Shown piece by piece: positions 1-12,935 of a DNA stretch of 64,000 nt. Location: the NCBI RefSeq assembly GCF_954871325.1, contig NC_088775.1, forward strand, positions 66,255,561 to 66,319,560, given 5' to 3'. Each line of letters starts with the position of its first letter. The stretch's first letter is position 1. A program made the translations under genes and the position numbers. The notes below the pieces were generated by a model. That model did not search any database, was not told the origin of the DNA, and was given only the letters and a program-made list of their open reading frames with translations. The DNA comes from Gordionus sp. m RMFG-2023 (taxonomy: Eukaryota > Nematomorpha > Gordioida > Chordodea > Parachordodidae).

Positions 1-7
1 AAAATAA

Positions 8-1682
8 ATTATTAAACAATTGAAGAATAAAAATTTAATATGTGGTGAAGGGGAGGATCAATTGGAAAAATTTTTTACAGGCATCCCTTTAGCTTTTATC
101 AAAACCCAATTACACAGTGGAGGCATAAAAAATCCACGGAGAATAAAATTTTCTCAAGAAATGAATCAGTTTGCCTCCACTGTTTATTTTTATTCTCCAA
201 AAGCATATAAATACTTAAGGGATCAATTTTGCCTACCATCAGAATCTACATTGAGTTGGAGCCAACAAATTAAAATAAGGCCAGGTTTATATTTTATAAA
301 TTAAAATATTAATAATTTGATTTTAGGTTTTCTCGATGCTTCTTTTGATAGAATTAAAAGATTTCAATCTGATTCGAAAGTAAAATTATTCACCACATTA
401 AGCCTTGATGAAATGTCCATTCGTCATATTGTACAATGGGACAAAAAGGAGTACAATGGATATGTTGATTTGGGCAATGAAATCAAACCATCTGATTCTC
501 TTCCTAAAGCCAAACAGGCTCTTTTTCTTATGGCAACATGTCTTAATGAAACATGGAAAATTCCCATAGGATACTTCTTAGTATCAAATACTACTGGAGA
601 TTTGCTTGCTAATATAGTCACTAATGCTCTTCATTTATTACATGATACAGGCACTTCCTGTAAAGTTATAGTATGTGATGATTTGGTGGCTAATATAAAA
701 ATGCACCAACTACTTGGTGCATCTATAGATCCTGATCTATGTATACCCTATTTTACTCACCCATTAAATTTTGATGAAAAAGTCTACATTAAGTTGGACG
801 TATGCCACATGATTAAGTTGTTAAGAAATCTTCTCGGTGATAAAAAAATTTTAATTTATAATAATGGATTAGTAATTAAATTACTATTAAAATATATATT
901 TTTATAAATTAATAGATAATAAATTGGAAATATATAGCTAATCTTCACAATTTACAAGATAAAGAAGGACTTCGTGCTGCTAATAAAATTAATAAATCTC
1001 ATATTGACTATCACAAACAAAAAATGAAAGTACAATTAAAAATACTACAACACTTATATTTTTTTTTAAAGGTTAAACTTGCTGTACAAGTTTTTAGTAG
1101 CTCAGTGGCAAAAGGTATTCTTTTGGCACAAGAGCTAAAGATTGATGGGTTTGAAAATTGTGAGAGCACAGTTGACTTTATTCAAATGATTGATCAGTAT
1201 TAAAATATATTAATATTTTAAATAATATTTTTATAGAATGTTTGACTTTTTAAATACACAGAACATAGTTGCTAAAGGGTTTAAAAAACCACTAACTACA
1301 AATTCACTTTCTTATTATGAAAATTTTTTTGAGATGTGCATTACAACTTTAAAATCCTTAAAGTTTGAAAGTTGAAAATACATTTATAGATCAAAAAAAA
1401 AGTCTGCATTATAGGCTTAATCTTGTCAATGAAAAGCATTTTGGGAATTGGGAGGGAATTATTATTAGGACCTAACCCCAAACTACAAATATTTTTGATA
1501 ATCTGGTTGATCACATGCTAGATCAAGAAGAAACATCTAGCCATTATCAAAAATTAATTAGATTAATAGTTGAACGTTACATAAACATAAGATTTTAACA
1601 TTTTGTAGATAAACAAAATAAAAATGAAAATACCAACATTCGTCAGAAGCTGACCAAAACCATTCTATTTAAAGGACAATAA
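8..1682 (+). pseudogene. P-element/THAP9-like transposase, N-terminally cut by window edge
   Basis: This encodes most of a P-element-family (THAP9-like) DNA transposase; the N-terminal THAP zinc finger would lie before the window. Exons are 8-284, 327-871, 916-1029, 1072-1196 and 1237 onward. The gaps are GT-AG introns of 42, 44, 42 and 40 nt, and the frame is kept through all four. Landmarks seen: FYSPKAYKYLRDQF, the RNase H-like core LSLDEMSIRH (first catalytic Asp) followed by GYVDLGN, then MIKLLRNLLGDKKI, INWKYIANLH, KLAVQVFSSSVAKGI, and the family-typical C-terminus IRQKLTKTILF, ending at a stop at 1680-1682. Disabling features are an in-frame TGA at 1373, a TAA at 1596 and an apparent deletion near 1475-1490 that removes the region between core and tail. 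Family assignment is firm; activity is excluded. Confidence 0.88.
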
Positions 1683-2855
1683 ATATATCTATATAATCTT
1701 TTTTAATTTAAATGATATTAGATATATATTGTAACTATATATATTTAAATATAAATAATATCTATAAATCCTTTTTGTAATTCATGAATATTATTTCTAT
1801 TTATTAATTTTATAAACAATTATTGATTTTCATCATAAGATTAATAATCTCATAATATTAAGTTATGAAATTCTTCAAAAAATAAAAAGGTAAGATTAAG
1901 CTAAATTTATCTGAAGTCTTAGAAATGTTTTAATTTATTTAATCTATATTTTTTTTATTGATAAAATAAACTGGATAATATAATATAAGGAAAAATAATC
2001 TTTTATTTGCAATACATAATTTATCCTAAGAAATATCTATTAAATCAATATGATCCAATTAGCACAACTGATTAAAATATTAAATTCATATTGTATTTCT
2101 TTAATAATATAACATATTTTTTATAATATATATATTATTGAGAATCTGAGGATTAAACATTTACTTTATATTTAAAAAAAAAGAAATACCTCTATTTTTA
2201 AGATTCAGGATCACAACTTTAAAATTGAGAGAATTTTACATTTATTATTTAAGAAAAATATTGGAGAGGATGCCTAATATTCTGGATTTCTAAGTTATAC
2301 TTTACTTTTTTATTAATATCATAATGTAAATTTTTAGCTAGAATTCTTTAAAAATTAACTTATGTTTAGATGTTTAAGCCAAACAATATGAATATTTATA
2401 ATAAAAATCCTGATGATTCAGTTTATCACCTTGTATGATTCGAAATATTAAAAGGGCAAGTAAAGTCTCATATTAAGATAAACATAAATTTAAGCAATGA
2501 TTTAAATATATCTACCTTATTAGATATTTTAAGAATAGAATAGAAACTAAAAACAATTATATTGTGTCTTAAGAAAAACAAATGATAAGTAAGGGAACTT
2601 TATTAGATACTTTATATTCTATGTATAAAAAAATGTTTAAAATATAAATTTTAATAATTTAGTCATTTATTTGAATTTGGTCTGCTAAATATATATCTTC
2701 TTGGAAGAATAGCCTTGGAATATTTGTGGGATAGGATCCTTGATGGTACCATTAATGCAGATGGATGTGGATTTAAATTCTTTGTTAAGTATCATAGGAA
2801 AAATTTCAGATATATTAATAAATTAGGCTCTCGTTTAAAATTTTAATAATGATTT
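1683..2855. other. AT-rich stretch, no gene seen
   Basis: I see no coding homology, RNA gene or clear repeat here. It is very AT-rich with only short accidental reading frames. It may include the 3' flank of the P-element-like unit, but no terminal inverted repeat could be matched because the other end is outside the window. Confidence 0.6.
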
Positions 2856-2857
2856 CT

Positions 2858-2917
2858 GTTACCAAAATGGCGGATCCAGCTGATTTGCTTTTAACGACGC
2901 TTAAAAATGCATTTTAA
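2858..2917 (+). promoter_or_regulatory. YY1-like box with a 16-codon micro-ORF
   Basis: The sequence CCAAAATGGCGG matches the core of the YY1 recognition motif. Its ATG opens a 16-residue reading frame, MADPADLLLTTLKNAF, that stops at 2915-2917. About 20 nt downstream the sequence CTAG|GTATTA is a plausible splice donor. YY1 boxes are known at transcription starts of some LINEs and of many host genes. Here it lies at the upstream edge of the T-rich tract that leads to the LINE ORF, so it could be that element's promoter or a host first exon. This is inference from motif and position only. Confidence 0.3.
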
Positions 2918-2959
2918 TGAATGAATCGTCAGTCTAGGTATTATATTATTATATGTCAT

Positions 2960-3560
2960 TGGTATCCATAAATTATGCTTGTCTTTCTTTAAGAATGTTT
3001 CATTAGTTTCTTCGGTTTTCTTTCAGTCAACTTCATTTAAGAGAGTAAATTTTATCAGTAAATATATCGCAACCTAAATTATGCTGGTCTTTTATTAAAT
3101 AATACATTAGCATTTGTGGTAAATTTAATCCTAGAAGTTTTTCAGTCATCCTTTAAGAATGATACAGTAGTTTCTTAATGAATATTTTATTAGCATTTTT
3201 GGTTACTTTAATCTTAAGTTTATTTTGTCTTATCACCTCTATATATTAGTATAGTATCGGAGATTTTTGTATATTTTTTAGCGGTTTTTCCTCTAGTCAT
3301 TTTCGTAAAATAAAATACAATTTATCAGTATACATATTGCAACCTATATTATGTAGGTCTTTTCTTGACGAATAATACATTAGCATATCTGGTAAATTTA
3401 ATTTAGAGTCTTTGACTTATCAACACTATAAAAAAGTACTGTATTATATATATATATTTCTTTGACTTATCAACACTAAATACATTGACATATTTGGTAA
3501 ATTTAATCTAGAGCTTTTTTGACTTATCAACACTATATATAAGTATTACATTATATATAT
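2960..3560 (+). repeat. Degenerate tandem repeat, T-rich
   Basis: Several related blocks recur, each with a version of TTATGNNGGTCTTT, then AATACATTAGCAT, then GGTAAATTTAATC and finally CTTTGACTTATCAACAC. Clear starts are near 2971, 3076, 3347 and 3462. Spacing is irregular, so this is a decayed array rather than a clean satellite. No coding potential is seen. Confidence 0.55.
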
Positions 3561-5680
3561 TTTCTTGTTTATGTTTATTTTTATTATTTTTTACGTTATG
3601 TAATACTATTATATTATACTTTAATGTATGTGTATTAAACTTTTAGTATTAATATGCTACATTTTAGGTTACACATTATAGTTTATTTGTTTTTCTGTTA
3701 AAGTGAGTTTTGGATTTTTCAACACTATAAATATGTATTACATTATATATAATTTATATGTGAATCATTATATTATATTACATCATTCATATTAGTCTAC
3801 ACACTACATTATATTTTTTTAAGATTATGTCTACTTTATATATTGGGCATTTATATATCCAGTATAGTAATATTTTATTATATTTACATATTAATTCTAT
3901 TTAATGACTTATATATATTTGTTTAAACTTTCCCCTTGACAATAACTGTTAATCGTTTTAATTTTCCTCCTAGACTTGTCTTATAAATAAATTATTCGCA
4001 AGGGGAGCTGCCTTGTTTTAATTTTTGCTAAAGAAACTGTCTTGCCTTAATTTTTATAAGTTTTGATTTACCTTGCCGTATGTTTTTGTTCCTTCAAAAT
4101 TTTTATTAAATTTTCGAAGCGTGTTGTTCTTATTGTAATAAAAAATTTTCCCTTAGCTTTGATGAATTTATGATTTATTTTCATTATCTTGTCTATCGCT
4201 CATAAAATATTCATACTTTTCCTTTTCGCTTCTGAGAATATCCTCCATATTTTGTAGTTAAATATAGCATTGAAAAGTTTTGTTTTTATTAAAGAAATTA
4301 ATTTTTTGCTTTTATTTAAAAATGATTCACAATTAGTTTTATTATAGATTGTTTTTCTTTTTAAAAAAAAATTAAAATAAAAACATATAAAATATAATTC
4401 CCACCCAGTGCTTTCTGTCTTTTCTTTGTTAGTGTATTTTATTTTTTTTCTCTTTCACAAAATATTTGCATTAGTTGTAATTTTCCTTTTTCGTCGATTT
4501 CAGTCTCTTGGATTCAAATATTTTTTCCTCTTATTGTAGTTTTTCAAAATTTTCCTTTTTACGTCGATTGGTTTCAAACAAATTATACCGATATGGAGGT
4601 AACTTATTCTTTATAAAAAAAATAAATAATTTTCCTTTTCCTTTTATATTCTTCACATGTATATTTTTCACATACATTTCTAATCGACAGTTGACCCTCA
4701 ATTATATTTATTGCTTATTTTAATTTACTTTCAATTTATCTTAGTTGGTTAATTATTGATCTACAGTGTGTTTATCAATAGCTGATATATTTGAGATATT
4801 TAAGTTAATAAATAAGTATAAGTTAATAAAAAGGAATTATTTGTAAATCTTATTCGTAATATTTTAGTTAATAAAAAAGAATAAATAAATACTTGTAAAG
4901 TTTTCTTGTTTTTATGAGCGATTTTAGGTTAATTAATCTTTAGCTAATTAAGATTTTGATATTTCAAGTTAGGTTAATAAATCGTTAGTTAATTAAGATT
5001 TTGATAATTTCAAGGTTAATTAATCTCTAGCTAATTTAAGATTTTGATAATTTCAAACTTAGCTCTCTTATTAATTCCCGGATCTCTAGTTAATAAGAAT
5101 TGTTATTGTTATGAACAAGGTTAATAGCCTTTTATGATAATTTTAAACTTAGCTCCCTTATTTACTTCTGGATCTCTAGTATATAAAAACTGTTGCTATA
5201 AACAACTCCTGGATCTCTAGTTTATAAAAACTGTTGCTATAAACAAGGGTAATAGCCTTTGTTATTTCCTGCATTCCTATATAACCATAGATTGGTTTGT
5301 GTTTTTTTAAGTCATTTTAGCAGGACATTGTTAGTAGGTTTATACATTCATTTATTTTAATAAAACCTTGATTTAGATATATATTGTTTAATAGGTTTAA
5401 AAATTATATTGTTTAATATTTTATTGTGTATACCATACTCATCTAACGTAGATTTGTTGATTTATCTAGAAATTATCTTGAACGGTTTTATAAATAACAT
5501 ATTATGGCGTAAAATCTGTTAGCCTTTTTAGTAATTTACTATTTTTGTATGAACTTTCGTATTGTATTATTGTTTTTGGTAGTTTCCTATTGGTCTAAAA
5601 GGTTATTCTCTCTTCTTCGTTTAATTTGGTTTAAAAGGGAATTTTCTCTTGTCTTCGCTCGCTTAATGTACTTTAAATAA
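3561..5680 (+). other. T-rich tract without recognisable gene
   Basis: The plus strand is strongly T-biased over A. It holds short repeated phrases (for example GGATCTCTAGTTTATAAAAACTG in two adjacent versions near 5170-5230, of which I quote only the gist) but no coding homology. It may be part of a long 5' untranslated region of the LINE downstream. Confidence 0.45.
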
Positions 5681-5682
5681 TA

Positions 5683-5908
5683 ACTTAAAGTTTTTGTCTT
5701 TATTTAAGAGCAGTTCAATAATAAGTATTACTTATAAGTTTATTTCTTAGGAAATTTTACTTTTGATTAATAACTTTGTAGGTAATTCTTTAGTTACTTA
5801 AAGTTTTTGTCTTTATTTAAGAGCAGTTCATTAATAAGTATTACTTATAAGTTAATTTCTTAGGAAATTTTACTTTTGATTAATAACTTTGTAGGTAATT
5901 CTTTAGTT
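5683..5908 (+). repeat. Two tandem copies of a ~113-bp unit
   Basis: The segment starting ACTTAAAGTTTTTGTC at 5683 is repeated from 5796 with only a few substitutions. Both copies end in GGTAATTCTTTAGTT. The similarity points to a recent local tandem duplication inside the T-rich tract. Confidence 0.85.
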
Positions 5909-6179
5909 TTTATAATAATTTTTTGCTTTTCGTAGTCTATTTCTCTTTTTTTAGAATTCCCACCTAGAGTTTTTCCTCGTGGAAATGTTTACTTTTGTTT
6001 AATTACCTTGTATGTAGTTATTTTTAGTCATTTAAAATAATTTTTTTGCTTTTCGTGGTCCATTTCTCTTTTTAGAAATCCCACCTAGGGTTTTTCCTCG
6101 CCATAAATTTGTTTCTTGTTTCTTTGTATTGTATTTTTTTTAATTAGTTGGAAGGTAATTTCGTCAGAGCCAAATAGTT

Positions 6180-8130
6180 GGGTCGATTGTAGAAAGCTTT
6201 TGTCTTTTATTAGCAACTAATAATATTTTTTTAGTTTTTCTTAGAAGATGTTTACTTTTGATTAATAATTTTTGTAGATAGTTTTAAGTTTATTTATTTT
6301 TTTGTTTTGTCTTTCGTAGTCTATTTCTCTTTTCTTTTAGGTAGTCCCACCTAGAGTTTTTTCCTTATTGATTTATAACTTTTGTAGATAGTTTTATAGC
6401 TATTTATAATATTTTTCACCTTGTGTTTTTCCTAGTTATAAACTTTGTTTTTTTTAGAATAGCTTAGGTCATTTTATTTTATCTTAATATTGGCATATCT
6501 TCATTTTTTTTAAATTGCAATTTGCTACTTTAAGTTTTTAATTTTAATTTGAGTTGTCTACTGAGGAGTCATTTCTATGTCTTTTAATCATTTGTATTTA
6601 GGTTATAATGTAATGAGTTAATTTGAATTGAGGCGGTTTACCTGTCTTTTTAAAACATTTGAATTTAGTTTATAATGTTATGAGCTAATTTAGGTTTAAA
6701 CGAAGACCTAAATAAGCTTTCTACAATAAAGGTTTCTTTTTTGAGTTAAGATTTTTATTATTTTATTAAATATTTTTTTAATAAATTTAATATTAAGTGT
6801 TCAATGACTATTAATAGTGATTTAAGACTGGTCATATATATTATAGGGTCGATAGCTTCGTCTTTATTTATTAGCAACTATTAATATTTTTTATTAGAAA
6901 CTAATAATTTTTTTTTAGTTTTTCTTAGAAGATGTTTTATTTCAGATTAATAAACTTTGTAGATAATTTTAAGATATTTATTTTTTTGTTTCTCCTTTCA
7001 TAGTCTTTTCTCTTTCCTTTTAGGAATTCCCACCTAGAGTTTTTCCTTTTTGTTTAATAATTTTGTAGATAGTTTTAAAGCATTTTTAATATTTTTCACC
7101 TGGAGTTTTTCCTTGTTATTAACTTTGTTTTTAGTATAGCTTTTGTTATTTTATTTTATCTTAAAATTGGCATATTTTTCTTTTAATTGCAATTTGCGAC
7201 TTTAAATTTTTTAATTTAATTTGAGTTGCCTACTGAAGCGTCATTGCTCTGTCTTTAAATCATTTGAATTTAGAATTTGAGTGGCATTTCTCTGTATTTT
7301 AAATCATTTGTATTTAGGTTTTATTGTAATGAGTTAATTTGAATTGAGGCGGTTTACCTGTCTTTTTAAAACATAGGAATTTAGTTTATAATGTTATGAG
7401 CTAATTTTGGTTTGAACTAAGATCTAAATAAGCTTTCTACAATAAAGGTTTCTCACATATCTTTATGTTTATTTAAATTATTAAAATATTTTTAAGTTAA
7501 GATTTTTATTTTTTTTAATAAATATTTTTTTAATAAATTTAGCAACTATTAATATTTTTTTATTAGAAACTAATAATTTTTTTAGGTTTTCTTAAAAAGA
7601 TGTTTTATTTCAGATTAATAAATTTTGTAGATAATTTTAAGATATTTATAATATTTATTTTTTTGTTTTTCCTTTCATAGTCCTTTCTCCTTTTAGGAAT
7701 TCCCACCTAGAGTTTTTCCCTTTTGTTTAATAATTTTGTAGATAGTTTTAAAGCATTTTTAATATTTTTTCACCTGGAGTTTTTCCTTAGCTTTTGTTAA
7801 TTTATTTTATCTTAAAATTGGCATATTTTTTCTTTTAATTGCAATTTGCGACTTAAAATTTTTTAATTTAATTTGAGTTGCCTACTGAGGTGTCATTTCT
7901 GTTTTACCTGTCTCTTTAAAACGTTCAAGCTTAGATTATAATGTAATGAGTTTAAATTAAAATTTTGGTTTAATCCTAAGATCAAAATAAGTTAACTAAA
8001 ATTTTGGTTTAACCTAAGGATTAAAATAAGTTTTCTACATTAAAGGTTCTCATAAACCTTTATGTTTATTTAAACTATTAAAATATTGTTAATTTATTTA
8101 AAGTTAAGATTTTATTTTTAATAAATTTAA
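6180..8130 (+). repeat. Three tandem copies of a ~665-bp T-rich monomer
   Basis: The phrase beginning TTAGCAACTATTAATA occurs near 6212, 6872 and 7541, giving periods of about 660 and 669 bp. Within each monomer the same order recurs: AGTTTTTCTTAGAAGATG, then TCCCACCTAGAGTTTTTCC, then CACCTGGAGTTTTTCC, then GAGTTGCCTACTGA, then a closing block with CTTTCTACAATAAAGG. The array ends about 1 kb before the LINE endonuclease frame and on the same strand. Tandem 5' monomers with promoter activity are known for some LINEs, such as mouse L1; a similar role here is inference. Confidence 0.75.
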
Positions 8131-9075
8131 TATTGTTTATACTATAGCATAAGGTGGCTATTGTTTCTGATAACCTTATCCTACTTCTTCTGCTGTCTAT
8201 TTCTTATAACATAAAAGGTTTTGAGCTAACTATTTTGGCTGTTTTTAAGATTGTTTTTCTAGTACTTGGCTATTCGGCTGCTAATTAATTTCTTGGAGGC
8301 TCATAGTAGTCTTGGCATAGTGTTACTTGGTCCTATTTTACCTGATTCTTTAAATTTATCACTACAAAATGACTTTAATGAATCTATATATTCTTTCGTA
8401 ATTTTTCGCAGGTTTTTTTATTTTTTTGTGTCCGTACTCTGCTGATTTATTTCCAGTTTTATCTGCTGATTTATTCAAGTTGTATCTGCTGATTTATTCA
8501 AGTTTTGATGTCCGCACTAAAATTTACTTTAGATTTCTCTTTATACAATGACTATCTTATCGCATTTTTTGCTGGTTTTCTTTTGTGCCTGCCACTCATA
8601 TTTTTTTTTTCAGTATTCATATGTCACTCAAATTTTTTTTTCAAATTTCTCAGTAAGTTTAGTTTTTTTAAAAAAAACTCGGAATCCTATATATCCAGCT
8701 TTATAGAGCTTAGTATCTCTTAGGGATTAGGTTAGCTGAACTATCCTATTCAGCCTTATAGAGCTTAATATCTCTTAGATACTTTTCCTTTTTCTTTTGT
8801 TTAACATATTTATTTATTACTCTTTATGCGGTTTCATATTTTTTATTTTTTACTCTTTATGTAGTTTCATATTTTATTTTTCTATTAAGGTTTTCTTTAT
8901 CTTTTCTTTTCGTTCAATGTACTTTTCTCTTGTACGTTTTATTTTTTTTTAGGAGGTTCTCCTCTCTTTCAACTTGTTAGTCTTTTATAACATACTAAAT
9001 ACAGCATTTTTAAATACCAGAGTAGAAATTAATTGTAAATATTTTGCTATTAACTGTTTTTGAATTTTTTGATAG

Positions 9076-11958
9076 CATCCGATAGGTTTAAAGGGAAACT
9101 TACTTTTATCTTCGCTTAATATAAATGGCTTAAATAACAAGTTAACGGTTCTCCTTAGGCTAATGGAGGAAGAGAAAACGGATATAATAGCGATACAAGA
9201 GACCCATTCTAGAGACAACAATATGGCCAAATTTAATAAATTCATTCTGTATAGTTCGGGCACTACCTTAAATAATTGGTCTGGAGTTGCCTTCCTAATT
9301 AGTAAGAGAGTGCATAAATTTGTAGACAAATTCGTCCCCATTTCCGAAAGATGTTGCCTGTTGTATTTAAATACATATTTTAAACGAACGATCCTAATTA
9401 ACGTCTATGCCCCCCCCCAATAGAGGTGAGAGGCTCTCATTTTTAGACCATCTTGAAAACATTGTCAACCAAATCGCGAAGATAGTAGAAAGCTTTTGGA
9501 GTTGTGCAGGAGTTTTTCCCTAAAAATCGAAAATACTTTCTTCTTTCATAATGAAAGTAATACTTTAACTTATAGAAGGAATAATATTACTTCTCAAATC
9601 GACTTTTTCATTTCCAACATTCATGGTTGGTTTACTGATGTAAAAGCATCGCGGAATATAAGTATTTCAGTTAACAAGTTAATCAAAGCGAACCTCCTCA
9701 TAAAGAATTTATGGGGAAACTCCCAACGCCTCCCCTCATTTAATCAGCCTAGCTTTTCTCCCCGGTCAACTAATGCTACATCTATTCAGCCCAGTTTTTC
9801 TCCCTGGACATCTAATGCTAAAAATTTACAACGACCTGAAGTAAGGTTGATATTTCGCCAAAACCTAAGAGACAGGATGACAGCACGTGATACCACATCG
9901 GGGTCTGTTTCTACGGAGGCGTGTTGGTCATCTTTCAAGAGTATTCTTTCTGGAGCCTGCAATGACCTTCCTAACATCATTGGTTCTCCCCCGAGTCGTC
10001 ATGAATGGTTATCTGAGGACACAGTCCGTTTGATAGCTGAACTTAGGTCGCTTGATAGACGCGATGGTGCCCTTTGGACGTCAATCCATAGACTCCTTAG
10101 GAGGGACAGAAGGATATATATAGCAAAGAAGGCTTTCGAGATTGACAGGGACATGAGAGAAAATAGAACTTTTGATGCCTATAAGAAGTTCAAGCTTTTC
10201 TGTAGTGCAAAAGTATTCAAGCCTCTCCCATCAATCAGGCTGGACAATAATAAATTGATTACCGACCCGGACGAACAGATGGCTCTGTGGTTGGACCATT
10301 ATATGGAAACCTTTGATTCAAGGAGACCAGTCGTATGTCCATCCCCTAGCCGTAGCGCAGTACCTTCTGAGGCTAACTTTTCTGTGGTGGAAATATCTAG
10401 GGCCATTAAAAAACTTAGGAACAATAAAACTCCAGGTCCAGATAACATCTTAGGAGAACATCTGAAAGCTGCCCCCTCAGAGGTTTCTCAGCTCTTGCTG
10501 GGGTTGTTCAATAGGATTTGGGTTACGGGGAAGATGCCAGCCGACTGGAATATGACAATTTTTTATAATTTCCCCAAAACCCCAAATCCTGTTAAATTTA
10601 AGGATTACAGATCTATTGCTCTCACATCCATCGTGTCTAAGGTTTTTATGATTCTTTTAAAAAACCGCATTCTTTCGACCACGCCTAATCTTCTGTCCAA
10701 ATACATCTGTGCCTACCGCCCAAACAGGAATATTAATGAACCTATATTGGCATTAAAGATACTAATACAGAAGTGTGACAAATATAAATTACCATTCTAT
10801 TTTATCTTCGTCGATTTTAAGCGAGCGTTTGACAGTGTTATTCATGATTCTTTGTGGGCAATCCTAGAAGGATGTGGCATTGACGGAAACATCATTAGGA
10901 TTCTAAAGACACATTACAGTAATATCTTCGCCTCGCTTAAAATTCGTAATAAAGTTTCTCCCCCCTTTAGAACTAAAAAAGGAGTAAAACAAGGGTGTGT
11001 CGTCTCCCCGCTGTTGTTTAACATAGTTATGAATAAAATAATTATTGATTCGCTGGGAGCTGCAAATCTTCTAGAACTTGGACTCAATGAGCCTTGGTAT
11101 TTGGAAAATAGGGTGATTTGCTATGCAGATGACTTAGTTATGATCGCCAAGAGCTTGGAGGAGGCCCACAATCTAGTCTTGATACTAAATTCTTTCAGCT
11201 TAAAGGTTGGATTGGATATAAACTTCGATAAGACGGTGATTATGCCTTCATCTCATGCGCCCCCATTGGTTGATTGGATGGTTGGGGGAAAGTTGGTCAA
11301 GGTGGTGTCCTCCTATAAATATCTTGGGGTAAACATGGACTTTAGGGGTAGCTGTCACGAAGAACTAAAAATTAGAATTCATAATGCAAGGGTTGCTTTC
11401 TACAAATATTTCAAACTGTGGAAATCCAGGGAGATATCGGTTCACACTAGGTTACGTATTTTCAATTCCACAATCATCCCAATTCTCCTTTACGGCAATG
11501 ATATATGGGAGATTACGAAAACAGAGATCAGGAGGTTACAGGTGTTCGTCAACAAATGTCTTAGGATAATAAACGGCATTTTTTACCCTAACATTATCTC
11601 TAATGTTAACCTTTGGCGGAGGTCACGTCACACTCTAGTGCAAGTGGCTTTGAAAAAGAAACGTCTGACCTTTTTTGCTCACATTCTGAGGAATCACACA
11701 AATAGTAGCCTGGTCCTGGAGGCGATCAATTGGTTATACTCATTCAACGGCAAAGTCTATGGGAATTATAAAACTTTATGGTTTTATAGGGCAGTTAAGG
11801 ATATCTTGGATTTAAACCTCAACACGAATCAGTTTTTAAGGTTGAATAAGGATAAGAAATCAATAAATAAATTGTTGAAGATCAAATTATTTGAACCTCT
11901 CATAAACTGCTCCCTGACACAGGTTATTTTTATTTTATCTTCTTTATTTTACTTTTGA
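9076..11958 (+). pseudogene. Non-LTR retrotransposon (LINE) ORF2: endonuclease and reverse transcriptase
   Basis: The product combines an apurinic-type endonuclease with a reverse transcriptase. The endonuclease frame is open from 9076 and shows SLNINGLNNK, then TDIIAIQETH and LINVYAPP. A run of nine C at 9410-9418 shifts the frame (the next frame continues NRGERLSFLDHL), and part of the endonuclease seems deleted near 9490. The long open frame 9496-11958 (about 820 residues, no ATG needed) holds the RT: KTPGPDNILGEHLK, FVDFKRAFDSV near residue 437, GVKQGCVVSPLLFN near 495 and CYADDLVMIA near 542 (the YADD active site). It ends in a region like FVNKCLRIINGIFYPN, typical of CR1/RTE-type C-termini. 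No RNase H domain is seen. The clade is uncertain. It is probably dead but recent, since the RT frame is unbroken. Confidence 0.92.
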
Positions 11959-12640
11959 TCCCTTTTCCTTTCATCTATTATTTGCTATCATTTTTCTCAT
12001 CTTAAAGTTAGGTCCCCCTTTGCCTTTAAAATCTATTATGTATATAAGCATCTTATGGGTGTGGGCTGTGCTTATTTTGTCCTTTCCACATCAGCCCATA
12101 GACGTTTAAGTAATAGTCCTACTATTACGCGTACAAGTACGTGCGGCTTGCCCACAAACGTGTGAAGGGCTCCTCATTTTTATCCCCTTTTAATTTGTCC
12201 AGTTAGATGGATATTGAGGAAAACCTAACGTAGCTCTGTTGTATCCACAACTAGAGGGCGTAAACGTTCTATATCACGTATTCTTAAAAAAACAAGCCAG
12301 ATGCCGTCATATAATTCAAAATATTAAATTTTTTTTACTTAAAATATATAATTTTTTTTACTTAAAATATAATATTATAAATATAATATTTTTATTACTT
12401 TTAAAATATAATAAGAGTGACTAAATTTAAAAATTATGCTTACATTAAACAAAAATTATGATAGTTATTTGATTGATATAAATATTTATTAAACATTTAA
12501 AAATAGAGATTTAAGAACTTATAAAATTAATAAAGCATATAGTTGCAAAATAGGCATTTTTAAAATATGTTTGTTACAAGGTTTTACAATGGATTTGATT
12601 ATATAATAAATAGTTAATTTAATTTTAAATATTTTATATT
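11959..12640 (+). other. LINE 3' flank, boundary unclear
   Basis: Roughly 230 bp after the ORF have a more balanced base composition and may be the LINE 3' untranslated region; beyond about 12,240 the sequence becomes AT-rich and unremarkable. I see no poly(A) or simple-repeat tail that fixes the end, and no gene. Confidence 0.4.
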
Positions 12641-12656
12641 AAGGAAATCATACATT

Positions 12657-12935
12657 ATGCCAAATTTAGACGGAGAAGAAATCGAAGAATATTTAACAGA
12701 TCCGGTTGCTCAAACCTCTGTTGATATTATAGATTGGTGGTCTCGAAACGCTAATCGTTTTCCAAAGCTGTCGACAATGGCCAAGGATTACTTATGCGAA
12801 AGCAAGCGAACGTATTTTTTTTCTAGCCGGCGTAACCATTACTAAGAAGAGGAATAGGATGTCAGCCACAACGTTAAAACAATGCCTATGTATAAATTCA
12901 TGGGATGTTAATGTTTTAAATTTGCGTGACGAATT
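12657..12935 (+). pseudogene. hAT transposase C-terminal (dimerisation) fragment
   Basis: The frame at 12657-12845 reads EEYLTDPVAQTSVDIIDWW and then FPKLSTMAKDYLC. This is the classic hAT C-terminal dimerisation block, in which WW is followed by P-x-L-x-x-A-x-x-Y-L. After a frame change, the sequence KKRNRMSATTLKQCLCINSW completes the usual KRNRLS...L...W tail, reaching about 12,935. Only the last ~90 residues of a transposase that is normally 600 or more remain, with no start and no catalytic core nearby. It is a relic. Confidence 0.85.

Noticed and set aside
4508-8723. Phe/Ser/Leu-rich ORFs at 4508-4723 and 8505-8723
   Set aside because: Products of the T-rich strand, with no domain or conserved pattern.
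8985-9341. 118-codon minus-strand ORF
   Set aside because: It is antisense to the LINE endonuclease frame, which has clear homology.
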